A stretch of 64,000 nucleotides of DNA from Bacteroidota bacterium. Its GTDB lineage: Bacteria > Bacteroidota > Bacteroidia > AKYH767-A > OLB10. Shown in pieces: positions 48,871-58,041 of the stretch. Position 1 is the stretch's first letter, and each line of letters starts with the position of its first letter. The stretch is from the NCBI GenBank assembly GCA_016714005.1, contig JADJOA010000014.1:558001-622000 (forward strand), in the 5' to 3' direction. The notes below the pieces were generated by a model, which ran no database searches, was not told where the DNA came from, and worked only from the letters and a program-made list of their open reading frames with translations. The translations under genes were made by a program, and so were the position numbers.

Positions 48871-50769
48871 TCATTACAGTGGGTGCGGCAAATAGGAAGT
48901 GCCGCGGCCGATTTTGCTAACGATGTGGTAATTGATGCGGCAGGAAATGTGTATGTTGTTGGTGAATTTTACAATACCGTTGACTTTGACCCCGGAGTCG
49001 GTGTAGTTAATCTTACCTCAGCCGGCAACGCAGATGTTTTCATTATAAAATATACCTCCGCTGGTAATTTGGTATGGGCACGCAAAATGGGCGGTGCAGA
49101 AGGTGATGGAGGTTATGCCATTGCATTAGATGGCAGTAACAATGTGTATATACAAGGCACATTTAGAAGCACTGCCGATTTTGATCCCGGAGCAACAGCC
49201 TTCAATCTTACCTCAGCAGGACTTGCTGATGTTTTTGTATGCAAGCTAACAAACGCTGGAATTTTTACATGGGCAAAACGCTTTGGGGGCACAGCAAATG
49301 AATATTCTACTGACATTGAAATTGATAATGCAGGAAGTGTAATAACTACCGGCCGCTTTGGAGGCACCGTTGATTTTGATCCGGGGGTCGGTGTGGCTAA
49401 CCTGGCAGGAGGTCCGGTTGATGCCTTTATTTCCAAATTATCTTCTGCCGGAAATTATGTTTGGGTAAAGCACATTACCTGCACTTCAAGTGTTTTTATC
49501 GAAAGCATGACAGAGGATGCTGCCGGTAACCTCTATTTTACAGGTTCGTTTCATGAAACAGCCGATTTTGATCCCGGTGCCACCACCGCAAATTTAACCG
49601 TAACAGCTTGTAGCAGCACAAATGCTTTTGTTTTAAAACTAAATGCTACCGGAATTTTTCAATGGGTTAAGCGATTTGGTGGAACTAATTCAACTTGGGC
49701 TTATGGCATTAAAGTAGGAAACACAGGAACAATCTATACCACAGGTTTCTTTGAAGGCACTGCTGATTTTGATCCCGGCACAGGAACAGTTAACCTTGTA
49801 AGTGCCGGAAACCGCGATGTTTTTCTTTCTCGCCTCAATTCATCGGGTAACTTTCTATCTGCAACCCGCATTGGCAGCACCGGAGAAGATGGCGGTGGTG
49901 TAATTACTGTTGATCCTGCAGGTAATATCTATATTTCGGGCAGATACAGTGCCACCACCGATTTTAATCCCGGAGCTGGTACTGCCAATCGCACTGCAAC
50001 CGGTGTTTACGATTGTTTTATTCTCAAACTGAGCTCGACTTTAACTTTTACATGGGTATGTACTTTTGGCGGAACCGGGGGCGATGATGGTCGCGGAATT
50101 GCACTTGATGCTGCCAACAATGTTGTTATAACAGGACTATTTACAGGTACTTCTGATTTCGACCCCGGCAGCGGAACCGTTAATTTAACCGCGCAGTCTA
50201 TAGATGGTTTCATTCTTAAACTAAATAATCCCTCCCCCCTCCCCATCGAACTCTTAAGCTTTAATGCCACCCCCAACAAAAAGACTATTGACCTAACCTG
50301 GGCAACAGCCACCGAACTAAACAATGATTTTTTTACAATTGAAAAAAGCAAAGACGGAAACGAGTTTGAAGATGTAGCAAAAGTTGATGGTGCAGGCAAT
50401 TCAAACCAGGTTATAGAATATTCTTTTACCGATAAAAATCCATACAACGGCTTATCATACTATCGCCTAAAGCAGACTGACTTTAATGGAGATTTTTCTT
50501 ATTCAAAAACGGTGGCAGTAAATTTAAATCCAAACAATCAGTTTTATCTTTATCAGAACCCGTCAGCCAACCATATTATTGTTGCATTTAAAAATGCAGA
50601 AACACAGCCCTGCAAACTTTTAATACATGATGTAACCGGCCGAATGGTGCATGAACAGCAAATAACCTCGGCAACCACTATTTTAAATTTTGCTTTTTTA
50701 CCAGGAGTATATGTTGCCAGCGTAACCTACAGCCAGCAAGCTTTTTCGCAAAAGTTTATAGTACGGTAG
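48820..50769 (+). CDS. Secreted SBBP-type seven-bladed propeller with T9SS domain
   Basis: 649 residues as read from 48820. By comparison with the twin gene, translation probably starts at GTG 48789, with one extra A in the CTAAAAAATTT run breaking the frame. The signal peptide LLLVIILFGVKNNNAQ is followed by exactly seven DFDPG-type repeats (for example TVDFDPGVGVVNLTSAGNAD). Next come the linker NPSPLPIELLSFNATPNKKT, a WATATELNNDFFTIEKS fibronectin-like module and the T9SS sorting domain ending QKFIVR. Seven repeats suggest one closed seven-bladed propeller displayed on the outer membrane. The ligand is unknown. The DFDPG loops resemble calcium-binding Asp loops, but that is inference. Confidence 0.82.
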   Translation: MLLLVIILFGVKNNNAQSLQWVRQIGSAAADFANDVVIDAAGNVYVVGEFYNTVDFDPGVGVVNLTSAGNADVFIIKYTSAGNLVWARKMGGAEGDGGYAIALDGSNNVYIQGTFRSTADFDPGATAFNLTSAGLADVFVCKLTNAGIFTWAKRFGGTANEYSTDIEIDNAGSVITTGRFGGTVDFDPGVGVANLAGGPVDAFISKLSSAGNYVWVKHITCTSSVFIESMTEDAAGNLYFTGSFHETADFDPGATTANLTVTACSSTNAFVLKLNATGIFQWVKRFGGTNSTWAYGIKVGNTGTIYTTGFFEGTADFDPGTGTVNLVSAGNRDVFLSRLNSSGNFLSATRIGSTGEDGGGVITVDPAGNIYISGRYSATTDFNPGAGTANRTATGVYDCFILKLSSTLTFTWVCTFGGTGGDDGRGIALDAANNVVITGLFTGTSDFDPGSGTVNLTAQSIDGFILKLNNPSPLPIELLSFNATPNKKTIDLTWATATELNNDFFTIEKSKDGNEFEDVAKVDGAGNSNQVIEYSFTDKNPYNGLSYYRLKQTDFNGDFSYSKTVAVNLNPNNQFYLYQNPSANHIIVAFKNAETQPCKLLIHDVTGRMVHEQQITSATTILNFAFLPGVYVASVTYSQQAFSQKFIVR

Positions 50770-50842
50770 CAAATTTTGCAATGGTTTTTATCCGCAATGC
50801 TAATGAGAAAATTGGCAGCGTGCGGCTTTACTTTTTCACCAT
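50230..50842 (+). repeat. 3' direct repeat, copy B2
   Basis: Partner of B1 at 48112-48724. It includes the sorting domain and the GCGTGCGGCTTTA flank leading into the next operator. Confidence 0.85.
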
Positions 50843-50849
50843 AATTGGT
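50838..50849. promoter_or_regulatory. ACCA-N4-TGGT operator candidate, 50915-55660 operon
   Basis: ACCATAATTGGT in the context TTTTTCACCATAATTGGTGA, 65 bases before the ATG at 50915. The 12-mer is identical to the site upstream of the response regulator. Confidence 0.5.
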
Positions 50850-50914
50850 GATTGATAAATAACAACGGCTTTGTGATGTTTACGGCATAATCTTTCAGTG
50901 AAATCACTTCATGT

Positions 50915-52150
50915 ATGCTAAAAAATTACACTTTACTTAAAACTGTTGCGCTTATCACATTACTGTCAGGCATAAACCATATTGCCGGTTCTCAAACATG
51001 GACTCCTCAATCAAGCAACATTACCGATAACTTAAATGCTGTTCACTTTACAGATGCCAATAATGGTATAGCTTCAGGAATGAATGGTGCCATTGTTACA
51101 ACAGTTGATGGCGGAACAACATGGGTGCCCCGTACTTCGGGTGTTACTGCTAATTTAAAAGATGTTTTTATGGCCGATCCTCAAACTGCTTATGCAGTAG
51201 GACTCACCGGAACAATTATTAAAACATCTGATGGTGGAGCAACATGGGCAACACAAACATCAGGAACTACTAAACTTCTTAGCGATGTATATTTTGTAAG
51301 CCCCTCTGTTGGATGGGTTGCAGGTGACGATGGAACAATAAAGACCACTACGGATGGTGGTGCAACATGGACATCGCAAGCATCAGGAACAACAAGTGAT
51401 TTGCAGGCAATATTTTTTATCTCATCTACAGAAGGTTGGATTACCGGTAACGGAATTGGATTAGCAGGCACTGTATTACATACTTCAAATGCCGGTTTAA
51501 CATGGACGCTGCAAACTGTGCCTGCCGGTAATTATGCCGACATTCATTTTATAAATGCAAATGAAGGCTGGATTGTGGGATCAAGTTCTGCAGTTGCAAA
51601 AACAACAGATGGAGGTATCACCTGGACTTCAATTAACATAGGATTAAATGTTCAGATTTGGGCAGTACACTTTGTATCCTCCGTCAAAGGATGGATTACT
51701 GTTGGTGCTGCTGTAAATCAAAATTCTTCTATGAAGATAAGCAATGATGGGGGTAATACATGGTTATCACATCCAACACCCATCAATGTGAAGACTGAAG
51801 ACGCTTATTTCCTGAATGCAGGATTAGGTTATTCTGTGGGCAATAGCGGAATTATTTTAAAATACACTGCCCCGGTTGGAATTAATGATTTTGAGAATGA
51901 AAATGCTTTTTCCGTTTATCCTAATCCTGCAAATCAAATTGCAACAATAGCGTGGCAGCCTCCATTAAATAAAAATCTTGAAATAAAAATAGTTGATGCA
52001 ACAGGAAAAGAAATTCAAAAATTAAAAAGCCAAAATTCAAAAATTGAAATTGATGTGAGCAAATTTGAAAATGGAATTTATTCTATACAACCCTACTTTA
52101 CTTCAGAAAGAACCATTGTTAAGTCTCAAAAATTAATCATACAACACTAA
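50915..52150 (+). CDS. Secreted YCF48/BNR-like seven-bladed propeller with T9SS domain
   Basis: 411 residues. The signal peptide region ends at IAGSQTW. Seven repeats of about 43 residues follow, with the YCF48/photosynthesis-stability-like pattern: AVHFTDANNGIASGMNGAIV-x-T-x-DGGTTW, YFVSPSVGWVAGDDGTI, FFISSTEGWITGNG and so on. A T9SS type A sorting domain closes the protein (NAFSVYPNPANQIATIAW ... KFENGIYSIQ). It differs in repeat type from its neighbours but shares the seven-fold number and the sorting domain. It is the first gene of a three-gene operon (gaps of 13 and 11 bases). The frame is intact. Confidence 0.83.
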   Translation: MLKNYTLLKTVALITLLSGINHIAGSQTWTPQSSNITDNLNAVHFTDANNGIASGMNGAIVTTVDGGTTWVPRTSGVTANLKDVFMADPQTAYAVGLTGTIIKTSDGGATWATQTSGTTKLLSDVYFVSPSVGWVAGDDGTIKTTTDGGATWTSQASGTTSDLQAIFFISSTEGWITGNGIGLAGTVLHTSNAGLTWTLQTVPAGNYADIHFINANEGWIVGSSSAVAKTTDGGITWTSINIGLNVQIWAVHFVSSVKGWITVGAAVNQNSSMKISNDGGNTWLSHPTPINVKTEDAYFLNAGLGYSVGNSGIILKYTAPVGINDFENENAFSVYPNPANQIATIAWQPPLNKNLEIKIVDATGKEIQKLKSQNSKIEIDVSKFENGIYSIQPYFTSERTIVKSQKLIIQH

Positions 52151-52163
52151 ACCAAAATCAAAA

Positions 52164-53891
52164 ATGAAAAAAACACTACTAACAACAATCTGCTGCTTTA
52201 CATCTATTACACTGTATGCACAAACGCCATCTTTTGACTGGGCTATTAACATGGGCGGTATTAACTACGACAGAAGCTATGACATAGCAGTTGATGCAAC
52301 AGGCAATGTTTACACAACAGGAAAAATAGCAGGCACTGCCGATTTTGATCCAGGAGCAGGGGTACTAAACCTTGTTTCTAATGGCGGAGATGATATGTTC
52401 ATTGCTAAATACAGTGCCACAGGAACCCTGTTGTGGGCGCATAACATTGGCGGTACAGGAACGGAAACTGCGCAGTCTATGGCTCTTGATGCAACGGGCA
52501 ACTGCTATATAACCGGACGTTTTGCAGGCACTGTTGATTTTGACCCGGGGGCAGGTATATCAACCATTAATTCTACAGGTCCGTTTGATGTTTACATTGT
52601 TAAATTAAATTCATCAGGAAATTTTTTGTGGGCAAAAAACTTTGGAGGAACTTTCGGCACTTTCGTTAATGCCATTTCTTTAGATGGTTCAGGCAGTGTT
52701 TATACCGTGGGTACTTTTCAAACTACCACTGACTTTGATCCTTCCGCTGCAGTGTTTAATCTCGTTTCTGATGGTGGGCAGGATACTTACGTTTCCAAAC
52801 TGGATGCATCAGGAAATTTTGTTTGGGCAAAAAGAACAGACTTTGCCATTAACGCAATAAACATTGACATTAACAATACTATATACTTAGCAGGAACATT
52901 TAACGACACCACCGATTTTAATCCTGATACCACACAAACTTTTAATCTTATTCCCGCAGGAGGGGCAGATATTCATATTTGCAAATTTGACACCGCTGCA
53001 AATTTTGTTTGGGTTAAAAGTATTGGTGGAACAGATAGCGAATCACCATCGGCTATAAACACCGATGCAACCGGAAACATTATTGTTACCGGAACCTTCA
53101 GAGGGACAGTTGACTTTGATCCTGGAGTGGGCACATCCAATCTTACCGCAGTAGGAACCGGATCAAACCTTTCTGATATGTATTTTTTGAAGTTAGATGC
53201 AGCAGCAAATTTTGTTTGGGTTAAAAGGATAGGCGGAAATTCTATTGATTTACCTTCTGATATTGACACCGATAATGCAGGTAATGTTTATTTTTCAGGA
53301 AGATTCAATTCTGCTACCGTTGATTTTAATCCTGATACCGCTGTAACATTTAATCTTAACGGTACATTCAGCAGCTACGATTCTTTTGTTTTAATACTCT
53401 CAGCAGCAGGAAATTTTATTTATGCCTATGAGATTGGTGGACCATCAAATGGCGATGACGAAGCCAATGGAATTTGCGTGAACCCGTCAGGAAGCTTTTA
53501 CGTTACCGGAACTTTTTACGGACCCATAGATTTTGACCCCGGTGCAGGCACAGCTTCTGTAAATGATAACGGAAATACTGATGCATATATTCAAAAAATG
53601 AACTTCTCACCAACAGGTATTTTGCAATACGATGCTGAAAATAGTTTTACGGTTTATCCTAATCCTGCTTCAAAAGAGTGTATGGTTTATTGCTCAAAAT
53701 TTAATGACGGGTATGACTTGAAAATATTTGATATGTTGGGAACAGAAATTTTGAAAACAGAAACAAGAGGTGAAAAAACAATAATTGATGTAAGCAAATT
53801 TGAAAACGGAATTTATTTTATTCAGCTTACATCTCCCTCTCTTTTGGAAAGGGTTAGGTTGAAGTCTCAAAAATTAATTATAGCCCGCTAA
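52164..53891 (+). CDS. Secreted SBBP-type seven-bladed propeller with T9SS domain
   Basis: 575 residues, intact. MKKTLLTTICCFTSITLYAQ is the signal peptide. Seven repeats follow with TADFDPGAGVLNLVSNGG, TVDFDPGAGISTINSTG, TTDFDPSAAVFNLVSDGG, two DFNPDT variants and others, each ending in NF-x-W(A/V)K-like strands. The sorting domain (NSFTVYPNPASKECMVY ... KFENGIYFIQL) is of the same subtype as in the genes on both sides of it, not that of the 46658/48820 pair. It probably arose by duplication with the gene at 53903. It is cotranscribed with its neighbours. Confidence 0.83.
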   Translation: MKKTLLTTICCFTSITLYAQTPSFDWAINMGGINYDRSYDIAVDATGNVYTTGKIAGTADFDPGAGVLNLVSNGGDDMFIAKYSATGTLLWAHNIGGTGTETAQSMALDATGNCYITGRFAGTVDFDPGAGISTINSTGPFDVYIVKLNSSGNFLWAKNFGGTFGTFVNAISLDGSGSVYTVGTFQTTTDFDPSAAVFNLVSDGGQDTYVSKLDASGNFVWAKRTDFAINAINIDINNTIYLAGTFNDTTDFNPDTTQTFNLIPAGGADIHICKFDTAANFVWVKSIGGTDSESPSAINTDATGNIIVTGTFRGTVDFDPGVGTSNLTAVGTGSNLSDMYFLKLDAAANFVWVKRIGGNSIDLPSDIDTDNAGNVYFSGRFNSATVDFNPDTAVTFNLNGTFSSYDSFVLILSAAGNFIYAYEIGGPSNGDDEANGICVNPSGSFYVTGTFYGPIDFDPGAGTASVNDNGNTDAYIQKMNFSPTGILQYDAENSFTVYPNPASKECMVYCSKFNDGYDLKIFDMLGTEILKTETRGEKTIIDVSKFENGIYFIQLTSPSLLERVRLKSQKLIIAR

Positions 53892-53902
53892 ACGAATTAA
53901 CC

Positions 53903-55660
53903 ATGAAAAAAATCTTATTTGCCATATGCCTTTTTGCAGCAATAACACTAAACGCGCAAACCCCCGTATTTGACTGGGTAAAACAAATTGGAGATTCTTC
54001 AAGTGAAACCGGGCGGGGAATTGCTCGTGATGCATCAGGAAATTTATATATAACCGGAAGCTTTATAGGCACTGATGATTTTGATCCGGGCCCGGGAGTT
54101 TATAACATGACCAGCGCAGTTGGAAATGAAATTTTTGTTTTAAAGCTGAATGCTTCAGGAAATTTTGAATGGGCTGTTCAGACCCGAGGATGGACGTCCA
54201 ATATGGAAGAACTTTCGATTACATGCGATGCCACGGGAAATGTTTTTGTAACAGGGCATTTTCTTGATTCTACCGATTTTGACCCCAGTGCAGCAACCTA
54301 TAATTTAGTATCAAACGGAGGGCGCGATATTTTTATATGGCACTTAAATACAAATGGAAATTTTGTGTGGGCAAAAAATATTGGCAGCACAGCATCCTCT
54401 ATAACAAGTGACGATTTAGGTTATGAAATTAAAATTGATAACTGGGGAAACATTTATACCATTGGAAGCTTTGCATTAACTGCCGATTTTGATCCGGGAC
54501 CGGGAACAGTAACACTTAATGCAGGAGCATACTGCGACATATTTATTTTAAAACTAAATGCAAATGGCGATTATGTGTATGCAAAAAATATTGGAGGATT
54601 TAATTATTGCGTTGGCAGATCTATTGACATAGATGCCATGGGCAACCTATACGCAACCGGTTCTTTTTCCGATACAGTTGACTTTGATCCCGGTGTCGGT
54701 ATCTTTAATTTAATTGCACCACGCTCAAATCAATTTGTAGCAAGCGATCCTGATATTTTTATTTTAAAATTAGATTCATCGGGCAATTTTATCTGGGCGC
54801 AAAATTTTGGTTCAACAAGAGAGGATATCGGGCAGGCTATTCATGTTGATGCCAATGGCAATGTTTATACAACAGGCGTATTTGAACAAACCGTAGATTT
54901 TCAATGGGGAGGTAACACGTTTAATCTTTCAGTTAGTTTATATGAAGATATGTTTGTTTTAAAATCAGATTCATCGGGCAATTTTATTTGGGCTAAGCAA
55001 ATACACAGCAGCTCGTTTTATGATAGCGGAAATGGAATTGCTGCCGATACTGCTGGTAATGTTTACATAACAGGTTCGTTTGCCGGCACTGTTGACTTAG
55101 ACCCCGCCATAGATTCATTTTTTGTAAGCACTCCGTCATCCAGTTCTGATATTTTTATTTTAAAGCTCAATGCAAACGGCAATTTTGTATGGGGTAACAC
55201 TGCCGGTGGAACGGGAACCGATGTTGGGGAACAAATTTTATTGGATGCCACAGGAAATATATTTACAGTGGGCAGCTTTACAGGTACAACCGATTTTGAT
55301 TTTAATTCCGGATCCTTCAGCCTTACAGCACCTGGATTCCTTCAAAACGTTTTTGTTCTTAAAATGAATCAAAATACTGTAGGAATAACAGAAAGTACGT
55401 ATGAAAATAGTTTTTCAGTTTATCCTAATCCTGCTTCAAAGGAAATTATAATTTATAGTTCAAAGTTCAATGAAGGGGATGGGCTGAAAATATTTGATGT
55501 GCTTGGTAAAGAAATTTTGAATGCGAAAGTCAAAAGCAATAAAACAGAAATTGATGTAAGCAAATTTGAAAACGGAATTTATTTTGTACAGTTAGTTGCT
55601 ATGTTGGCTAACGGTAAAGAAGCCGATAGGATACTGCAAAAACTCATAGTTAATCATTAG
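53903..55660 (+). CDS. Secreted SBBP-type seven-bladed propeller with T9SS domain
   Basis: 585 residues, intact. MKKILFAICLFAAITLNAQ is the signal peptide. Seven repeats follow. The first four keep the DFDPG or DFDPS core, and the last three are degenerate (DFQWGG, DLDPAI, DFDFNS), so the acidic loop is not needed in every blade. It ends with a T9SS sorting domain (NSFSVYPNPASKEIIIY ... KFENGIYFVQL). It is the last gene of the 50915 operon; no terminator hairpin is obvious in the 84 bases before the next gene. Confidence 0.83.
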   Translation: MKKILFAICLFAAITLNAQTPVFDWVKQIGDSSSETGRGIARDASGNLYITGSFIGTDDFDPGPGVYNMTSAVGNEIFVLKLNASGNFEWAVQTRGWTSNMEELSITCDATGNVFVTGHFLDSTDFDPSAATYNLVSNGGRDIFIWHLNTNGNFVWAKNIGSTASSITSDDLGYEIKIDNWGNIYTIGSFALTADFDPGPGTVTLNAGAYCDIFILKLNANGDYVYAKNIGGFNYCVGRSIDIDAMGNLYATGSFSDTVDFDPGVGIFNLIAPRSNQFVASDPDIFILKLDSSGNFIWAQNFGSTREDIGQAIHVDANGNVYTTGVFEQTVDFQWGGNTFNLSVSLYEDMFVLKSDSSGNFIWAKQIHSSSFYDSGNGIAADTAGNVYITGSFAGTVDLDPAIDSFFVSTPSSSSDIFILKLNANGNFVWGNTAGGTGTDVGEQILLDATGNIFTVGSFTGTTDFDFNSGSFSLTAPGFLQNVFVLKMNQNTVGITESTYENSFSVYPNPASKEIIIYSSKFNEGDGLKIFDVLGKEILNAKVKSNKTEIDVSKFENGIYFVQLVAMLANGKEADRILQKLIVNH

Positions 55661-55703
55661 AAACATACTGCAAATTAAGTATAGGCAAAATCAATTCAGT
55701 TTT

Positions 55704-55711
55704 TACATTTG
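55704..55711 (+). promoter_or_regulatory. -7 element of the transglutaminase-like locus
   Basis: TACATTTG, an exact TAnnTTTG match, 33 bases before the ATG at 55745. Confidence 0.5.
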
Positions 55712-55744
55712 CGGTACAATATTCATTTAAAATAACCTTTAATC

Positions 55745-56308
55745 ATGTTGAATAAATATATTGCCCCCCTCTTTCTTGTTTTTATTTCCGTTACATCATT
55801 AACATTAGCTCAACCAGATGATTCATTAAACGAGCTTCTGTCCGTTTGCAAGAAAGCAAAAACTGAAACTGAAGATAACGGGAGGTTTGTTCAATTGCTT
55901 ATTGATAAAAAAGATACACGTTATGTTGAATCCATGCAGTTGTACAATGCAGCGCGTTCTTCGTTTGAAGAGTGGATTGAATATTACACCCTTGAAACGG
56001 AAGATTTAATCACTAAAAAAGATAAGGTTGTAAACGAGCAAAACATTCGTAACAAAATAAATAAGGCTATGGATGCTGTGGGTGCGTTTAATAAATACGT
56101 GCAGCAAATAACCACTTCGCAAAACAACACTACAGTAGCGCGCGGGTACATACCTACCGTTACTGAAGTAAACACCTGCTTTAATTCAGCCGTAGGATTT
56201 TTAAAACTCATTAAAGACTCCAAGCGAGAGAAGCAGGAAACCATGAAAAAGGATTTATATAACCGTTTAAGCCGTTATCATATTACCGAATTCACTTCTC
56301 TGAAATAA
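55745..56308 (+). CDS. Exported helical protein of unknown function
   Basis: 187 residues. A signal peptide (MLNKYIAPLFLVFISVTSLTLAQ) is followed by a charged, mostly helical mature part (NGRFVQLLIDKKDTRYVE, NIRNKINKAMDAVGAFNKYV, LKLIKDSKREKQETMKKDL). I recognise no family. It is the first gene of a three-gene unit with the transglutaminase-like gene 26 bases downstream. It may be a periplasmic partner or substrate of that protein; this is inference from position only. Confidence 0.7.
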   Translation: MLNKYIAPLFLVFISVTSLTLAQPDDSLNELLSVCKKAKTETEDNGRFVQLLIDKKDTRYVESMQLYNAARSSFEEWIEYYTLETEDLITKKDKVVNEQNIRNKINKAMDAVGAFNKYVQQITTSQNNTTVARGYIPTVTEVNTCFNSAVGFLKLIKDSKREKQETMKKDLYNRLSRYHITEFTSLK

Positions 56309-56334
56309 ATCAATTCATTTAACACCTTATCAAT

Positions 56335-58011
56335 ATGAAAAAATATGCCTTATCGCTCGTGCTTATTGTTGCGGGCGCTGCAATGATTGCCTATCAGAAT
56401 TTTTTCTCAGGAAGCATTAACGATCTTGAAGTTAAAATTGTAAACACTCCGCTGGTAATGCCTGCTGCTTATAAAGTATATGGAAACCCCGAAGCGGCAA
56501 GTGGGCGCTATTATCTTTTTAAAATGTTGCTCACCAATAACGGTTCGCGCCCCATAAAAAATGTAAAGGCAAGTTATGAAATTCCAAAATTTGTTGAGGA
56601 AACAGAGCTTGAAAAAATTTCAGTTATAAACCCGGGACAGTCTATAGTAGTAACTTGTTATCCGCAGTTTAAAGATGATATTGTAACCAAAACAACCTCA
56701 TCAAAAGAGCGCGCAAAAATTACCATAGCATCAGCAGGTGGTGATAAAGAAGAAGAGTTTGCTTTTGAAATTAAAGGGCGCAATGAATTTGTTTATACCT
56801 GTGTTAATGCTGACGAAGTGCGCACATACAGAGACCTGTTTGATAACGACCCCCTTACTGCATGCTTCGTTACACCAGAAGACCCCATAATAAAATATTA
56901 CACACAACAGATTCAGGAGAAAGTTTTAAAGGGAGAAACAGCATCAGTCACAAGAGACCCAAAGGAGGCAGTGCGCTTTTTACTTGGAGTTTACCAGGCT
57001 ACAAACCTTAGCGGTATGGTTTACAGCGGCACCTCAGGGGTTCCATCAAAGTTAGATGACATTCAATCAATCATTCAAAGTGTTCGCCTGCCACGCGAAG
57101 TGGTAACCGGAAATACGGGATTGTGCATTGAACTTTCCATCCTTTATGCCAGTGTTTTGATGAATGCAGGATTAGACCCCATTATTTATTTAATTCCCGG
57201 TCATGCTTATCCCGGCATAAAATACCAGGGACAGTATTATGCCATTGAAGCAACAAAAATTGGTGGTGCAGGTATTGGCGGGCGCGGTTCTGCCGAAGAA
57301 GCATTTCAGCAAGGTATGAAACAATTGGATGAGTTTATTAAAGCCGCTCAAATGGGTGACGAACGTTATAGCATTATTGATGTAAGAGAACTGAATGCAC
57401 AGCAGATAAGACCAATGGAATTAAAGGACGACCAGTTTATGCGCGAAAAAGTTGAAAAAATTGCCACTGCATGGGTGAATGGTGCATTACCTGAAAATGC
57501 AGGAGGCAATTTAGTTGTAGTAAGCAACACCGGAAACAATAACGATGGCGGAGGCGGTGGAGTTGCGCCTTCTCCAAACCCCGATAGCGGTGGTGGTGGC
57601 AACTCAAACATGCTTGCGTATAATGGTGTCGTTAGTTTTAGCTACCCTCGCGGATGGCAGGGCATGCGCAGTCCAAACCCCGGAGTGCCTCAATTGGTTT
57701 ATGCATTTGTTTCCCCCGACCAGCAGGGATACCTTCAGGTTTATTCTGTGCCAGGAGCTGCAAATGGAAACCAGGCAATGCAGGCAATTCAGCAGCAGTT
57801 GTATGCGCAAGGTCAGGAGGTTCAATTTCAGAATGCCGGAAGCAACGGAAATTTTCAAATGTTTCAGGGAATGACAACATCGGACTACGGACAACTGCCG
57901 TGGCAGGCTTACTTTAAAAAGACAGGCAGCGGTATGGCAGGGTTGGTTGTTGCATCGCAAAGCGGAGGACACAACGGGGTGTTCCAGCAAGTACTTTCCA
58001 CGTTACGTTAA
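56335..58011 (+). CDS. Membrane-anchored transglutaminase-like protein with a PsbP-like C-terminal domain
   Basis: 558 residues, intact. An N-terminal membrane anchor (ALSLVLIVAGAAMIAY) precedes a beta-sandwich-like region (residues 30-150, LLTNNGSRPIKNVKASYEIP). A transglutaminase/cysteine-protease-like core follows. Its likely triad is Cys264 in NTGLCIELSILYASVLMNAG, His290 in IPGHAYPGI and Glu305 in YYAIEATKIG, in the order Cys-His-acidic of that superfamily. A flexible Gly/Asn/Ser/Pro linker (about 398-425) leads to a C-terminal domain (FSYPRGWQGMRSPNPGVPQ ... FQQVLSTLR) that resembles Mog1/PsbP-like folds. It may cross-link or cleave an envelope substrate; neither activity is shown by sequence. 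Confidence 0.65.
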   Translation: MKKYALSLVLIVAGAAMIAYQNFFSGSINDLEVKIVNTPLVMPAAYKVYGNPEAASGRYYLFKMLLTNNGSRPIKNVKASYEIPKFVEETELEKISVINPGQSIVVTCYPQFKDDIVTKTTSSKERAKITIASAGGDKEEEFAFEIKGRNEFVYTCVNADEVRTYRDLFDNDPLTACFVTPEDPIIKYYTQQIQEKVLKGETASVTRDPKEAVRFLLGVYQATNLSGMVYSGTSGVPSKLDDIQSIIQSVRLPREVVTGNTGLCIELSILYASVLMNAGLDPIIYLIPGHAYPGIKYQGQYYAIEATKIGGAGIGGRGSAEEAFQQGMKQLDEFIKAAQMGDERYSIIDVRELNAQQIRPMELKDDQFMREKVEKIATAWVNGALPENAGGNLVVVSNTGNNNDGGGGGVAPSPNPDSGGGGNSNMLAYNGVVSFSYPRGWQGMRSPNPGVPQLVYAFVSPDQQGYLQVYSVPGAANGNQAMQAIQQQLYAQGQEVQFQNAGSNGNFQMFQGMTTSDYGQLPWQAYFKKTGSGMAGLVVASQSGGHNGVFQQVLSTLR

Positions 58012-58041
58012 ATAAAATCTTCACATTAAAAAAAATCAAAA

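Noticed and set aside
46658..55660. Repeats resembling a CRISPR or tandem DNA repeat array
   Set aside because: The periodicity is about 180 bases, lies in coding frame and varies in sequence. It reflects protein blade repeats, not short identical repeats with spacers.
57604..57990. Several overlapping open frames of 80-128 codons on both strands inside the transglutaminase-like gene
   Set aside because: They are shadows of a compositionally biased, Gly/Asn/Gln-rich coding region whose own frame is intact.
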